Shown piece after piece: positions 29,523 through 39,120 of a stretch of 64,000 bases of DNA; position 1 is the first letter of the stretch; each line of letters starts with the position of its first letter. A program made the translations under genes and the position numbers. This stretch comes from Streptomyces sp. Ru72 (GTDB lineage: Bacteria; Actinomycetota; Actinomycetes; Streptomycetales; Streptomycetaceae). The notes under the pieces were generated by a model. The model saw nothing but the letters and a program-made list of their open reading frames with translations. It ran no database searches and had not been told where the DNA came from. The DNA lies in NCBI RefSeq assembly GCF_002920635.1, contig NZ_PQSR01000025.1:1-64000 (forward strand). Reading direction: 5' to 3'.

Positions 29523-30592
29523 TGAAGCAGATCCTGTTCGCAGGAGTCATTGGCCTCTTCCTGACGCTGGTCGGCACGCCGCTGCTGATCAAGCTGCTGG
29601 CCCGCAAGGGCTACGGTCAGTACATCCGCGACGACGGACCGCGCGAGCACGCCAGCAAGCGCGGTACGCCGACCATGGGCGGCATCGCCTTCATCCTGTC
29701 GACGATCGCCGCGTACTTCCTGTCCAAGGTGATCACCGGCTACTCGCCGAACTACTCCGGGCTGCTGGTGCTCGCGCTGATGGCGGGCATGGGCCTGGTG
29801 GGCTTCCTCGACGACTACATCAAGATCGTCAAGCGCCGGTCGCTCGGTCTGCGCGCCAAGGCCAAGATGGCCGGGCAGCTGATCGTCGGCGTCGCCTTCG
29901 CGGTGCTGGCGCTGCAGTTCGCCGACAGTCACGGCAACACGCCGGCCTCCACCAAGCTCTCCTTCGTGCAGGACTTCGGCTGGACCATCGGCCCGGTGCT
30001 GTTCGTCATCTGGGCGCTGTTCATGATCCTCGCGATGTCGAACGGCGTGAACCTCACCGACGGTCTCGACGGTCTGGCCACCGGCGCGTCCGTGCTCGTG
30101 TTCGGCGCGTACACGTTCATCGGCGTCTGGCAGTTCCAGGAGTCCTGCGCCAACGCCATGACGCTGACCAACCCGTCGGCCTGCTACCAGGTGCGCGACC
30201 CCCTCGACCTCGCCATCGTCGCCTCGGCGCTGATGGGCTCCTGCCTGGGCTTCCTGTGGTGGAACACCTCACCCGCCAAGATCTTCATGGGCGACACCGG
30301 GTCGCTCGCGCTGGGCGGCGCGCTGGCCGGCCTTGCGATCTGCTCCCGCACTGAGCTGCTGCTCGCGCTGCTGGGCGGCCTGTTCGTCCTGATCACCATG
30401 TCCGTCGTGATCCAGGTGGGGTCGTTCCGCCTCACCGGCAAGCGGGTCTTCCGGATGGCGCCGCTCCAGCACCACTTCGAGCTCAAGGGCTGGTCCGAGG
30501 TCCTGGTGGTGGTCAGGTTCTGGATCATCCAGGGTATTTGCGTGGTCGTCGGACTGGGCATCTTCTACGCAGGATGGGCAGCGGAAAAGTGA
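29519..30592 (+). CDS. mraY: Phospho-MurNAc-pentapeptide transferase MraY
   Basis: Transfers phospho-MurNAc-pentapeptide to undecaprenyl phosphate to make lipid I at the inner face of the membrane. The 357-aa protein has about ten membrane segments. Catalytic-loop motifs are [17 protein letters not shown] (Asp-Asp), [25 protein letters not shown] and the HHFELKGW motif near the C-terminus. The ATG overlaps the murF stop. The loop between residues about 215 and 230 is longer than in E. coli, with two Cys; this is common in actinobacteria. Confidence 0.96.
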   Translation: MMKQILFAGVIGLFLTLVGTPLLIKLLARKGYGQYIRDDGPREHASKRGTPTMGGIAFILSTIAAYFLSKVITGYSPNYSGLLVLALMAGMGLVGFLDDYIKIVKRRSLGLRAKAKMAGQLIVGVAFAVLALQFADSHGNTPASTKLSFVQDFGWTIGPVLFVIWALFMILAMSNGVNLTDGLDGLATGASVLVFGAYTFIGVWQFQESCANAMTLTNPSACYQVRDPLDLAIVASALMGSCLGFLWWNTSPAKIFMGDTGSLALGGALAGLAICSRTELLLALLGGLFVLITMSVVIQVGSFRLTGKRVFRMAPLQHHFELKGWSEVLVVVRFWIIQGICVVVGLGIFYAGWAAEK

Positions 30593-32004
30593 CCGACTGG
30601 CAGGGCAAGCACGTCACCGTCGCCGGGCTCGGCGTCTCGGGTGTCCCGGCGGCCAAGGTGCTGCACGGGCTCGGCGCGGTCGTCACCGTCGTCAACGACG
30701 GGGACGACGAGAGGGCCCGGGCGCAGGCCGCGGAGCTGGAGGCGCTCGGGATCACCGTGCGCCTGGGGGACGGCGCAACCCTGCCCGAGGGCACCGAGCT
30801 GATCGTCACCGCGCCCGGCTGGAAGCCGGACAAGCCGCTCTTCGCCGCCGCGGAGAAGGCCGGCGTCCCGGTCTGGGGCGACGTCGAGCTGGCCTGGCAG
30901 CTGCGCGGTCCCGACGCCGCACCCTGGCTCGCGGTCACCGGCACCAACGGCAAGACCACGACCGTGCAGATGCTCGCCTCCATCCTCCGAGCGGCGGGCC
31001 TGCGCACGGCCGCCGTCGGCAACATCGGGGTCTCGTTGCTCGACGTCGTCCTCGGCGATGAGAAGTACGACGTACTGGCGGTGGAGTTGTCGAGCTATCA
31101 GCTCCACTGGGCCCCCTCGCTGCGCGCCCACTCCGCCGTCGTACTGAACCTGGCGCCCGATCACCTCGACTGGCACGGCTCGATGGAGGCCTACGCCAAG
31201 GACAAGGGCCGTGTCTACGAGGGCAATCGGGTCGCCTGCGTCTACAACGTCGCCGACAAGGCCACCGAGGACCTGGTGCGCGAGGCGGATGTCGAAGAGG
31301 GCTGCCGGGCCGTCGGCTTCACGCTGGGCACGCCCGCGCCGTCCCAACTCGGCGTCGTGGACGGCATCCTGGTGGACCGCGCCTTCGTCGAGGACCGGCA
31401 GAAGAACGCACAGGAGCTGGCCGAGGTCTCGGACGTCAACCCGCCCGCCCCGCACAACATCGCCAACGCCCTTGCGGCGGCGGCCCTCGCGCGCGCCTTC
31501 GGGGTGCCCGCCAAGGCCGTACGGGACGGCCTGCGCGCCTTCCGGCCGGACGCGCACCGCATCGCGCACGTCGCGGACGTGGACGGCGTCGCGTACGTCG
31601 ACGACTCCAAGGCGACCAACACGCATGCCGCCGGGGCCTCGTTGGCTGCCTACGAGTCGATCGTGTGGATCGCGGGCGGGCTCGCCAAGGGGGCGACCTT
31701 CGACGAACTGGTCGCGGGCGCGGCCAAGCGGCTTCGGGGTGTGGTGCTCATCGGTGCGGACCGCGCGCTGATCCGCGAAGCCCTCGCGCGACACGCGCCG
31801 GAAGTGCCGGTGGTGGACCTCGAACGGACCGACACTGGGGCGATGCGGGCGGCTGTGGCCGAGGCGCGGAAGCTGGCGCATGCTGGTGACACCGTGTTGT
31901 TGGCCCCTGCTTGTGCCTCGATGGACATGTTCGCCAACTACAACAAGCGTGGGGATGCGTTCGCGGAGGCCGTTCGCGAACTCGGTGAGGGCGCGGGCGC
32001 CTGA
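30589..32004 (+). CDS. murD: UDP-MurNAc-alanine--D-glutamate ligase MurD
   Basis: Adds D-Glu to UDP-MurNAc-L-Ala. The 471-aa protein has an N-terminal Rossmann part ([16 protein letters not shown]), the ATP motif [15 protein letters not shown] (about 119-133), and [24 protein letters not shown] and [21 protein letters not shown] lie in the C-terminal domain. GTG at 30589 overlaps the mraY TGA. Upstream ATG 30574 in frame is possible but lies within mraY. It is followed by a 116-bp gap with a hairpin and an upstream ORF before ftsW. Confidence 0.95.
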   Translation: MTDWQGKHVTVAGLGVSGVPAAKVLHGLGAVVTVVNDGDDERARAQAAELEALGITVRLGDGATLPEGTELIVTAPGWKPDKPLFAAAEKAGVPVWGDVELAWQLRGPDAAPWLAVTGTNGKTTTVQMLASILRAAGLRTAAVGNIGVSLLDVVLGDEKYDVLAVELSSYQLHWAPSLRAHSAVVLNLAPDHLDWHGSMEAYAKDKGRVYEGNRVACVYNVADKATEDLVREADVEEGCRAVGFTLGTPAPSQLGVVDGILVDRAFVEDRQKNAQELAEVSDVNPPAPHNIANALAAAALARAFGVPAKAVRDGLRAFRPDAHRIAHVADVDGVAYVDDSKATNTHAAGASLAAYESIVWIAGGLAKGATFDELVAGAAKRLRGVVLIGADRALIREALARHAPEVPVVDLERTDTGAMRAAVAEARKLAHAGDTVLLAPACASMDMFANYNKRGDAFAEAVRELGEGAGA

Positions 32005-32015
32005 CGCCGGGTCTC

Positions 32016-32032
32016 GGCCACCGCCGGTGGCC
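32016..32032 (+). other. Small hairpin in the murD-ftsW gap
   Basis: GGCCACC and GGTGGCC (7-base arms, 3-base loop) lie just after the murD stop and before a GGAGGG site. It could weaken read-through into ftsW or fold the ftsW leader. Confidence 0.35.
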
Positions 32033-32051
32033 TGGACCCTTGGAGGGACGC

Positions 32052-32117
32052 ATGAGTCAGATGTGGCTGGTGATTCTTACGCGGCGGTCAGCCGGTGTCA
32101 CAGCGACGATGAGGTGA
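32052..32117 (+). other. 21-codon upstream ORF in frame with ftsW
   Basis: ATG at 32052 has an excellent Shine-Dalgarno (GGAGGG, 6 bases upstream). It encodes MSQMWLVILTRRSAGVTATM then Arg and TGA (32115-32117). The ftsW GTG is at 32121 in the same frame, one sense codon later. The ftsW Shine-Dalgarno (GAGGTGA) covers the end of this ORF. It may be a leader peptide that couples or meters ftsW translation, or a former N-terminal extension cut by a stop. A GTGTC (reverse GACAC, WhiA-type motif) is at 32095-32099. Confidence 0.45.
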
Positions 32118-32120
32118 CCG

Positions 32121-33482
32121 GTGGCAGCCAGTAGCCGTACCACGCCGCGCGCGCCCAAGCGTCCCCCCACCGCCCCGCCGCCGCGCGACAACGCGCTCAC
32201 CCGGCTCGTCGCGCGTGGCCGGCGGGCCTGGGACAGGCCCCTCACCGCGTACTACGTGATCCTCGGCAGCAGTCTGCTGATCACGGTGCTGGGTCTGGTG
32301 ATGGTCTACTCGGCCTCCCAGATCACCGCCCTGCAGATGTCGCTGCCCGGGTCGTACTTCTTCCGCAAGCAGTTCCTGGCGGCCGCGATCGGGGCCCTGC
32401 TGATGCTCGTCGCCTCGCGGATGCCCGTGAAACTGCACCGGGCGCTGGCGTACCCCATCCTGGCCGGTGCCCTCTTCCTGCTCGTCCTGGTGCAGGTGCC
32501 GGGGGTGGGCATGGCGGTCAACGGCAACCAGAACTGGATCTCGCTGGGCGGCTCCTTCCAGATCCAGCCCAGCGAGTTCGGCAAGCTCGCGCTCGTGCTG
32601 TGGGGCGCCGACCTGATCGCGCGCAAGCAGGACAAGCGGCTGCTCACACAGTGGAAGCACATGCTGGTGCCGCTCGTTCCGATGGCGTTCGTGCTGCTCG
32701 GGCTGATCATGCTGGGCGGCGACATGGGTACGACGATCATCCTGACCGCGATCCTGTTCGGACTGCTGTGGCTGGCCGGGGCGCCCACGCGGCTGTTCGC
32801 CGGAGTGCTGGGCGTCGCCGTGGTGCTCGGCGCCCTCGCCATCCAGAGCAGCCCCCACCGCCTGAACCGCCTGGCCTGCATCGGCGCGACCGACCTGGGT
32901 CCCAACGACATCTGCTGGCAGGGCGTGCACGGCCTCTACGCCCTCGCCTCGGGCGGAATCTTCGGCTCCGGGCTCGGTGCGAGTGTGGAGAAATGGGGGC
33001 AACTCCCCGAGGCGCACACGGACTTCATCTTCGCCGTCACCGGTGAGGAACTCGGCCTCGCGGGCACGCTGTCGGTACTGGCCCTCTTCGCGGCTCTAGG
33101 CTATGCGGGTATCCGCGTGGCCGGACGCACGGAGGATCCCTTCGTGAGGTATGCCGCGGGAGGCGTGACCACCTGGATCATGGCCCAGGCCGTGATCAAC
33201 ATGGGTGCGGTGCTCGGCCTGCTGCCGATCGCCGGCGTCCCGCTCCCGCTGTTCTCCTACGGTGGATCCGCCCTGCTGCCGACCATGTTCGCCATCGGGC
33301 TGCTGATCGCCTTCGCGCGCGACGAGCCCGCTGCGCGGGCGGCGCTTGCGATGCGGCAACCCCGCTTTGGTAGAAAGCGGGCGGGAGACCCAGCGCCTGT
33401 CAAAGGGCCGACCGGAGCTCCTCGGAGATGGAACACGATGCGACGGCGTGCCTCGGCGGCGCGTTCGTCCGGAGAGCGGTGA
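32121..33482 (+). CDS. ftsW: Septal peptidoglycan polymerase FtsW
   Basis: SEDS-family glycosyltransferase that polymerises lipid II at the septum with FtsI. The 453-aa protein has a basic/Pro cytoplasmic N-terminus (1-40) and about ten membrane segments. SEDS motifs include NGNQNWISLGGSFQIQPSEF, GGDMGTT, EAHTDFIFAVTGEELG (catalytic Asp region) and GVPLPLFSYGGSALL. A basic cytoplasmic tail (about 400-453) follows. GTG at 32121 is placed by GAGGTGA; it lies four bases after an upstream ORF stop in the same frame. murG follows after six bases. Confidence 0.95.
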   Translation: MAASSRTTPRAPKRPPTAPPPRDNALTRLVARGRRAWDRPLTAYYVILGSSLLITVLGLVMVYSASQITALQMSLPGSYFFRKQFLAAAIGALLMLVASRMPVKLHRALAYPILAGALFLLVLVQVPGVGMAVNGNQNWISLGGSFQIQPSEFGKLALVLWGADLIARKQDKRLLTQWKHMLVPLVPMAFVLLGLIMLGGDMGTTIILTAILFGLLWLAGAPTRLFAGVLGVAVVLGALAIQSSPHRLNRLACIGATDLGPNDICWQGVHGLYALASGGIFGSGLGASVEKWGQLPEAHTDFIFAVTGEELGLAGTLSVLALFAALGYAGIRVAGRTEDPFVRYAAGGVTTWIMAQAVINMGAVLGLLPIAGVPLPLFSYGGSALLPTMFAIGLLIAFARDEPAARAALAMRQPRFGRKRAGDPAPVKGPTGAPRRWNTMRRRASAARSSGER

Positions 33483-33488
33483 ATTTCG

Positions 33489-34580
33489 GTGCATGTCGTA
33501 CTCGCCGGTGGGGGGACCGCCGGCCACATCGAGCCCGCGCTCGCCCTCGCGGACGCCCTGCGCAGGCAGGATCCGACCGTGGGGATCACGGCCCTGGGCA
33601 CGGAGCGCGGGCTGGAGACCAGGCTCGTCCCCGAGCGGGGCTATGAACTCGCGCTGATCCCCGCCGTACCCCTGCCGCGCAAGCCGACCCCCGAGCTGAT
33701 CACGGTCCCCGGGCGGCTGCGGGGCACGATCAAGGCGGCCGAGCAGATCCTCGAGCGCACCAAGGCGGACGCCGTCGTCGGCTTCGGCGGCTATGTCGCA
33801 CTGCCCGGCTACCTGGCCGCCAAGCGCCTCGGCGTGCCGATCGTCATCCACGAGGCCAACGCACGCCCCGGCCTCGCCAACAAGATCGGCTCGCGGTACG
33901 CCGCCCAGGTCGCCGTCTCCACCCCGGACAGCAAGCTGCGCGGTGCCCGCTACATCGGCATCCCGCTGCGCCGCTCCATCGCCACCCTGGACCGCGCCGC
34001 CGTGCGGCCGCAGGCCCGCGCCGCGTTCGGTCTGGACCCGAACCTGCCGACGCTGCTGGTCTCCGGCGGCTCCCAGGGCGCCCGCCGGCTCAACGAGGTC
34101 GTCCAGCAGGTCGCCCCTTACCTCCAGCAGTCCGGCATCCAGATCCTGCACGCGGTCGGCCCGAAGAACGAACTGCCGCAGGTGCACCAGATGCCGGGGA
34201 TGCCGCCCTACATCCCGGTAAGTTATCTGGACCGGATGGACCTCGCGTACGCGGCGGCCGACATGATGCTCTGCCGCGCGGGCGCGATGACCGTCGCCGA
34301 ACTCTCCGCCGTCGGGCTTCCGGCCGCGTACGTTCCGCTGCCCATCGGCAACGGCGAACAGCGGCTGAACGCCCAGCCGGTGGTCAAGGCCGGCGGCGGA
34401 CTGCTGGTCGACGACGCGGAGCTCACCCCCGAGTGGGTCCAGCAGAACGTCCTGCCGGTGCTCGCCGACCCGCACCGGCTGTACCAGATGTCCCGCGCCG
34501 CCAGCGAGTTCGGCCGCCGTGACGCCGACGAGCTGCTGGTCGGCATGGTGTACGAGGCGATCGCCTCGCGTCACCAGTAA
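33489..34580 (+). CDS. murG: Lipid II synthase MurG
   Basis: Adds GlcNAc to lipid I to make lipid II on the inner face of the membrane. The 363-aa GT-B enzyme has the N-terminal glycine loop [38 protein letters not shown], and [15 protein letters not shown]. The UDP-GlcNAc site [18 protein letters not shown] is also present. The start is GTG at 33489, six bases after the ftsW stop. ftsQ follows after a 23-base gap with a GGCAGGAG site. Confidence 0.96.
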   Translation: MHVVLAGGGTAGHIEPALALADALRRQDPTVGITALGTERGLETRLVPERGYELALIPAVPLPRKPTPELITVPGRLRGTIKAAEQILERTKADAVVGFGGYVALPGYLAAKRLGVPIVIHEANARPGLANKIGSRYAAQVAVSTPDSKLRGARYIGIPLRRSIATLDRAAVRPQARAAFGLDPNLPTLLVSGGSQGARRLNEVVQQVAPYLQQSGIQILHAVGPKNELPQVHQMPGMPPYIPVSYLDRMDLAYAAADMMLCRAGAMTVAELSAVGLPAAYVPLPIGNGEQRLNAQPVVKAGGGLLVDDAELTPEWVQQNVLPVLADPHRLYQMSRAASEFGRRDADELLVGMVYEAIASRHQ

Positions 34581-34603
34581 CAGCTTGAGGGAAGGCAGGA
34601 GCC

Positions 34604-35380
34604 GTGGCCGGACCGACGACCGCCCAGCGCGGTGAGCGGAAGCAGGTTCGGCCCGGCCCGCCCCGCCGCGGGCGGCTGCGCACCCTTCGTATGCTCATCA
34701 TCCTTTCGCTGGCGGTGGTGTTGGCGACCGGCGGCTCGCTCTGGTTGCTGTACGGCTCCCCGTGGCTGCGCGTGGAGCACGTGTCCGTCTCCGGAGCCCG
34801 GGTGCTGACCGCGAAGCAGGTGCGCGAGGCGGCCGGAGTACGGATCGGGACGCCGCTGATCTCCGTCGACACCGAGGCGCTCGAGGCGCGTCTGCGCCGG
34901 AAACTGCCCCGAATTGACACGGTTGACGCCGTCCGCTCGTGGCCGCATGGAATCGGGCTGCAAGTGACTGAACGTACTCCGGTTCTGGTCATCAAAAACG
35001 GCGGAAAGTTCATCGAAGTGGACAGGGAAGGCGTACGGTTCGCCACGGTTTCGCAGGCTCCGCACGGCATCCCGGCTCTGGAATTGACGGTGTCCAAGTC
35101 GGCCGGCTGGCGCCGATTCGGCACCGACCGGATGGTCCGCGAGGCCGCCCGCGTGGCCCAGGACGTACCGGCCGGCGTCAAGCGGGACGTCCGGACCGTC
35201 AGAGTCCGTTCCTATGACGCCATCTCGCTGCAGTTGAGCGGCGGGCGGACCGTGCTGTGGGGCAGCAGTGAGAGGGGCCGCGCGAAGGCCGCCGCGCTCA
35301 CCGCGCTGATGAAAGCCGCCTCCGGTGCGCGGCACTTCGATGTCAGCGTTCCCACCGCCCCGGCGTCATCGGGAAGTTGA
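34604..35380 (+). CDS. ftsQ: Divisome protein FtsQ (DivIB)
   Basis: Bitopic divisome protein linking FtsL/FtsB-type partners. The 258-aa protein has a basic cytoplasmic N-terminus, one membrane segment (about 31-51), and the POTRA domain WLRVEHVSVSGARVLTAKQVREAAG (about 56-125). An FtsQ beta domain follows, with RSWPHGIGLQVTERTPVLVI. GTG at 34604 has AGGAG 2-6 bases upstream. GC3 dips slightly near residues 100-130 (aat, gaa codons), but the frame is intact. It is the last gene before the ftsZ regulatory region. Confidence 0.95.
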   Translation: MAGPTTAQRGERKQVRPGPPRRGRLRTLRMLIILSLAVVLATGGSLWLLYGSPWLRVEHVSVSGARVLTAKQVREAAGVRIGTPLISVDTEALEARLRRKLPRIDTVDAVRSWPHGIGLQVTERTPVLVIKNGGKFIEVDREGVRFATVSQAPHGIPALELTVSKSAGWRRFGTDRMVREAARVAQDVPAGVKRDVRTVRVRSYDAISLQLSGGRTVLWGSSERGRAKAAALTALMKAASGARHFDVSVPTAPASSGS

Positions 35381-35470
35381 CGCACATCCGCGCAGGCCAG
35401 CACCCTGGTTGGGCACTGCTACGGCTGATCACATAGGGTGAAAAGAAAAGCGGGAGGTTCGGCGTGTTCG

Positions 35471-35498
35471 TTGAACGGGCGCCACTTGTCGACTTAGT
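35471..35498 (+). promoter_or_regulatory. Candidate ftsZ promoter
   Basis: TTGAAC (35471-35476), a 16-base spacer and CTTAGT (35493-35498) lie in the 279-bp ftsQ-ftsZ gap. Other candidates are TTGGGC with CATAGG (35409-35437) and a TAAACT near 35542. Streptomyces ftsZ is known to use several promoters, one linked to sporulation; I cannot assign which is which. Confidence 0.4.
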
Positions 35499-35525
35499 GT
35501 CCTGTTCGGAAGAGTCCAAGGAACA

Positions 35526-35561
35526 GACACACTGGTAACCCTAAACTTCAGGGTTAGGGTT
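35526..35561 (+). promoter_or_regulatory. WhiA-type GACAC and AGGGTT repeats upstream of ftsZ
   Basis: GACAC at 35526-35530 matches the WhiA recognition core known for sporulation genes including ftsZ. Directly after it AACCCT (35537-35542) faces AGGGTT (35550-35555) across 7 bases, and a second AGGGTT follows (35556-35561). This looks like a regulatory site at a developmental ftsZ promoter (inference). Confidence 0.45.
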
Positions 35562-35595
35562 CGGGTCGGCGTTCGGACCGTCCCATTCGGCATCT

Positions 35596-35630
35596 GCCGT
35601 CGAGCCGCGGGTCACCCGCGGGGCGACGGC
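35596..35630 (+). other. Long hairpin in the ftsZ 5' leader
   Basis: GCCGTCG-AG-CCGCGGG-TCA-CCCGCGG-GG-CGACGGC: two perfect 7-bp stems separated by a 2x2 internal loop, with a 3-base loop. It ends 30 bases before the ftsZ GTG and after the likely promoters, so it would be in the mRNA. There is no U-run. It may be an mRNA-stabilising or translational element, or an attenuator. Confidence 0.65.
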
Positions 35631-35659
35631 AACGTAATTCGAGGCGAGAGGCCTTCGAC

Positions 35660-36847
35660 GTGGCAGCACCGCAGAACTACCTCGCAGTCATCAAGGTCAT
35701 CGGTGTCGGCGGCGGTGGTGTCAATGCCATCAACCGGATGATCGAGGTCGGTCTCAAGGGCGTCGAGTTCATCGCCATCAACACCGACGCGCAAGCTCTG
35801 TTGATGAGCGACGCCGACGTCAAGCTGGACGTCGGGCGGGAACTCACCCGCGGACTCGGCGCCGGGGCCAACCCGGATGTCGGCCGCAAGGCCGCCGAGG
35901 ACCACCGCGAGGAGATCGAGGAGGTCCTCAAGGGGGCCGACATGGTCTTCGTGACGGCCGGTGAAGGCGGCGGCACCGGCACCGGCGGCGCGCCCGTCGT
36001 GGCCAACATCGCGCGCTCGCTCGGCGCGCTCACCATCGGCGTGGTCACGCGCCCGTTCACCTTCGAGGGACGGCGCCGCGCGAACCAGGCGGAGGACGGC
36101 ATCGCGGCCCTCCGTGAAGAGGTCGACACCCTCATCGTCATCCCGAACGACCGGCTGCTGTCCATCTCGGACCGCCAGGTCTCGGTCCTCGACGCCTTCA
36201 AGTCGGCCGACCAGGTCCTGCTCTCCGGTGTCCAGGGCATCACCGACCTCATCACCACGCCCGGTCTGATCAACCTCGACTTCGCCGACGTCAAGTCCGT
36301 GATGTCCGAGGCGGGTTCCGCGCTCATGGGCATCGGCTCTGCCCGCGGCGACGACCGTGCGGTGGCCGCGGCCGAGATGGCGATCTCCTCGCCGCTCCTC
36401 GAGGCGTCCATCGACGGCGCCCGCGGTGTGCTGCTGTCCATCTCCGGCGGCTCCGACCTCGGCCTGTTCGAGATCAACGAGGCCGCCCAGCTGGTCAGCG
36501 AGGCCGCCCACCCCGAGGCCAACATCATCTTCGGTGCGGTGATCGACGACGCCCTCGGCGACGAGGTCCGGGTCACCGTGATCGCCGCCGGCTTCGACGG
36601 CGGCCAGCCCCCGGCCAAGCGGGAGAACGTCCTCGGCTCGTCCTCGCTCAAGCGCGAGGAGCCGGTCCGCCCCGCCGAGAGCCGCCCGTCCTTCGGCTCG
36701 CTCGGCAGCGTCACTCCGAAGGAGGCGCCGGAGCCCGCCCCGGAGCCGGTGGCCGACCTCCCGGTGCCCCCGCCGTCGGTGCCGCCGTCGCGGACCTACT
36801 CGGACAGCGCGGCCGAGGAGCTGGACGTCCCGGACTTCCTCAAGTGA
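35660..36847 (+). CDS. ftsZ: Cell division GTPase FtsZ
   Basis: Tubulin-like GTPase that forms the Z-ring, and in Streptomyces the sporulation ladders. The 395-aa protein has [15 protein letters not shown], the tubulin signature [10 protein letters not shown] (about 101-111), [11 protein letters not shown], and [11 protein letters not shown] (T7 loop). The Pro-rich linker (about 320-382) and the C-terminal SepF-binding peptide DVPDFLK complete it. GTG at 35660 follows GAGGCGAGAGG. The last codons overlap pgeF (GTGA). Expression is likely controlled by several promoters in the upstream gap and by the leader hairpin. Confidence 0.98.
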   Translation: MAAPQNYLAVIKVIGVGGGGVNAINRMIEVGLKGVEFIAINTDAQALLMSDADVKLDVGRELTRGLGAGANPDVGRKAAEDHREEIEEVLKGADMVFVTAGEGGGTGTGGAPVVANIARSLGALTIGVVTRPFTFEGRRRANQAEDGIAALREEVDTLIVIPNDRLLSISDRQVSVLDAFKSADQVLLSGVQGITDLITTPGLINLDFADVKSVMSEAGSALMGIGSARGDDRAVAAAEMAISSPLLEASIDGARGVLLSISGGSDLGLFEINEAAQLVSEAAHPEANIIFGAVIDDALGDEVRVTVIAAGFDGGQPPAKRENVLGSSSLKREEPVRPAESRPSFGSLGSVTPKEAPEPAPEPVADLPVPPPSVPPSRTYSDSAAEELDVPDFLK

Positions 36848-37572
36848 TAGGACAGCGCGACACCCTGAGCGGCGCGCACTTCGCCTTCACCGACCGGTGG
36901 GGCGGGGTGAGCGCCGCTCCGTACGAGGAGCTCAACCTCGGCGGCGCGGTCGGCGACGACCCCGAGGCCGTACGCACCAACCGGGAGCTGGCCGCGAAGT
37001 CGCTAGGCCTCGATCCGGCCCGGGTGGTGTGGATGAACCAGGTGCACGGTGCCGACGTGGCCGTGGTGGACGCCCCCTGGGGTGAAAACCCGGTACCCGA
37101 GGTGGACGCGATCGTCACCGCCGGGCGCGGTCTCGCCCTCGCGGTGCTCACCGCCGACTGCACCCCCGTCCTGCTCGCCGACCCGGTCGCCGGCATCGTG
37201 GCCGCCGCCCACGCCGGCCGGCCCGGCATGGTCGCCGGAGTCGTCCCCGCCGCCGTCGGCGCGATGATGGAACTGGGCGCCGACCCGTCCCGGATCGTCG
37301 CCCGTACGGGACCCGCGGTCTGCGGCCGGTGCTACGAGGTGCCGGAGGTGATGCGCGCCGAGGTGTCCGCCGTCGAACCGGCGGCGCACGCCGAGACGAG
37401 CTGGGGCACTCCCGCGGTCGACGTGACCGCCGGCGTGCACGCGCAGCTCGACCGGCTCGGGGTGCGCGACCGGGCGCAGTCGCCGGTGTGCACGCTGGAG
37501 TCGCACGATCACTTCTCGTACCGCCGTGACCGTACGACCGGGCGGCTCGCGGGCTATGTCTGGCTGGACTGA
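36844..37572 (+). CDS. pgeF: Laccase-domain purine nucleosidase-like protein PgeF (YlmD/YfiH)
   Basis: A 242-aa protein of the former polyphenol-oxidase family, linked to peptidoglycan editing or purine nucleoside cleavage. The zinc-type triad is visible: His in [10 protein letters not shown], Cys in [11 protein letters not shown], His in [17 protein letters not shown] and [14 protein letters not shown] close the C-terminus. GTG at 36844 overlaps the ftsZ stop by four bases, a conserved gene pair in Gram-positives. It probably shares ftsZ transcripts. Confidence 0.92.
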   Translation: MIGQRDTLSGAHFAFTDRWGGVSAAPYEELNLGGAVGDDPEAVRTNRELAAKSLGLDPARVVWMNQVHGADVAVVDAPWGENPVPEVDAIVTAGRGLALAVLTADCTPVLLADPVAGIVAAAHAGRPGMVAGVVPAAVGAMMELGADPSRIVARTGPAVCGRCYEVPEVMRAEVSAVEPAAHAETSWGTPAVDVTAGVHAQLDRLGVRDRAQSPVCTLESHDHFSYRRDRTTGRLAGYVWLD

Positions 37573-37578
37573 TGGGGC

Positions 37579-38298
37579 ATGACGGACCGTAGGGATCACA
37601 TCGCCGCGAACCTCGCGAAGGTGGAGGATCGGATCGCCGCCGCGTGCGCGGCCGCCGGGCGCAAGCGCGAGGAGGTGACCCTCATCGTGGTCACCAAGAC
37701 CTATCCCGCCTCCGATGTGCGGATTCTGTCGGAGCTCGGCGTGCGGCACGTCGCCGAGAACCGCGATCAGGATGCGGCACCGAAGGCGGCGGCTTGCTCG
37801 GATCTGCCGCTTTCATGGCATTTTGTCGGTCAATTGCAGACCAACAAGGTGCGATCCGTGGTCGGTTACGCGGATCTTGTGCAGTCCGTCGATCGTTCCA
37901 AGCTGGTGACGGCTCTGTCCAAGGAGGCCGTACGGGCCGGGCGCGAGGTGGGCTGTCTCATCCAGGTCGCGCTCGACGCGGGGGCGAGCGGCCGAGGGGA
38001 ACGCGGAGGTGTGGCGCCCGAAGGAATCGAAGAGTTGGGCGACCTCGTCGCGAGCGCGCCGGGGCTGCGGCTGGACGGCCTGATGACGGTCGCCCCGCTC
38101 ACCGGCGAGTACGCGGGGCGTCAACGGGCGGCGTTCGAGCGGCTCATGGATTTGTCGACCGACCTGCGCAGGGCCCATCCGGCTGCCACCATGGTCTCGG
38201 CAGGGATGAGTGCGGACCTCGAGGAGGCCGTTGCGGCCGGGGCGACACATGTGCGCGTCGGCACTGCGGTACTCGGAGTCCGCCCCAGGCTCGGGTAA
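37579..38298 (+). CDS. YggS-family PLP-homeostasis protein YlmE
   Basis: A 239-aa pyridoxal-phosphate-binding protein with an alanine-racemase-like barrel. The PLP lysine lies in VVTKTYPAS. The family keeps PLP and amino-acid pools in balance rather than acting on a fixed substrate. Motifs HFVGQLQTNKVRSVV, GLMTVAPL and MSADLEEAVAAGATHVRVGTAVLG are typical. The ATG is six bases after pgeF. The gene is conserved between ftsZ and sepF, suggesting a supporting role in division. Confidence 0.92.
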   Translation: MTDRRDHIAANLAKVEDRIAAACAAAGRKREEVTLIVVTKTYPASDVRILSELGVRHVAENRDQDAAPKAAACSDLPLSWHFVGQLQTNKVRSVVGYADLVQSVDRSKLVTALSKEAVRAGREVGCLIQVALDAGASGRGERGGVAPEGIEELGDLVASAPGLRLDGLMTVAPLTGEYAGRQRAAFERLMDLSTDLRRAHPAATMVSAGMSADLEEAVAAGATHVRVGTAVLGVRPRLG

Positions 38299-38367
38299 CG
38301 TCGCCAAGAAGTCGGACCACAGCAGAAAATATGGTCATTACCGCTGATAGGCGGGCGTAACGACCTC

Positions 38368-38405
38368 GTGGATCGCGGGCACTTGGCAGTCGTCAGCCGA
38401 TCCAC
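38368..38405 (+). repeat. 8-bp inverted repeat in the sepF leader
   Basis: GTGGATCG (38368-38375) and CGATCCAC (38398-38405) face each other across 22 bases, ending 23 bases before the sepF ATG. It could be an operator or a leader hairpin for sepF. Confidence 0.4.
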
Positions 38406-38427
38406 CACAGAGCGGAGGACTCAGAGC

Positions 38428-39069
38428 ATGGCCGGCGCGATGCGCAAGATGGCGGTCTACCTCGGCCTCGTGGAGGACGATGGGTACGACGGCCGGGGTT
38501 TCGACCCCGATGACGACTTCGAGCCCGAACTCGATCCGGAGCCGGAGCGGGACCGCAGGCGGCACGAACCGACTCACCAGGCGCACCAGGCACTTCAGCC
38601 CCAACGGGACGAATCGGTACGCGTGGTGCAGCCGCCGGCGCCACGCGAGCCAGTGTCCCCTTCCGCTTCGCTACCCGCGGAATCCGGGCGTCCGGCCCGC
38701 ATCGCGCCCGTGGCATCCATCACACAAGAACGCCAGAGTCTGGAGAAGAACGCACCGGTGATCATGCCCAAGGTCGTGTCCGAACGAGAGCCGTACCGGA
38801 TCACCACGCTTCACCCCCGGACCTACAACGAGGCCCGTACCATCGGGGAACACTTCCGTGAGGGCACTCCTGTGATCATGAATCTGACTGAGATGGATGA
38901 CACAGATGCGAAGCGACTTGTCGACTTTGCGGCCGGTTTGGTGTTTGGTCTTCACGGCAGCATCGAGCGGGTGACGCAGAAGGTGTTCCTGTTGTCGCCT
39001 GCTAACGTCGATGTCACGGCGGAGGACAAGGCCCGCATCGCAGAGGGCGGGTTCTTCAACCAGAGCTGA
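38428..39069 (+). CDS. sepF: Z-ring membrane anchor SepF
   Basis: Tethers FtsZ filaments to the membrane; actinobacteria use it in place of FtsA. The 213-aa protein has an N-terminal amphipathic helix ([14 protein letters not shown]), an acidic then Pro/Gln-rich linker (about 20-95), and the C-terminal SepF domain. [22 protein letters not shown] and [20 protein letters not shown] mark this domain. I chose ATG 38428, with GGAGG 9 bases upstream; the frame continues to 38368 without a good start. It forms a unit with ylmG and divIVA downstream. Confidence 0.95.
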   Translation: MAGAMRKMAVYLGLVEDDGYDGRGFDPDDDFEPELDPEPERDRRRHEPTHQAHQALQPQRDESVRVVQPPAPREPVSPSASLPAESGRPARIAPVASITQERQSLEKNAPVIMPKVVSEREPYRITTLHPRTYNEARTIGEHFREGTPVIMNLTEMDDTDAKRLVDFAAGLVFGLHGSIERVTQKVFLLSPANVDVTAEDKARIAEGGFFNQS

Positions 39070-39120
39070 GACGCAGACCGGAAAGACGGCACGGGAGCAG
39101 GGGAGAGGGAAGCGCGGACC

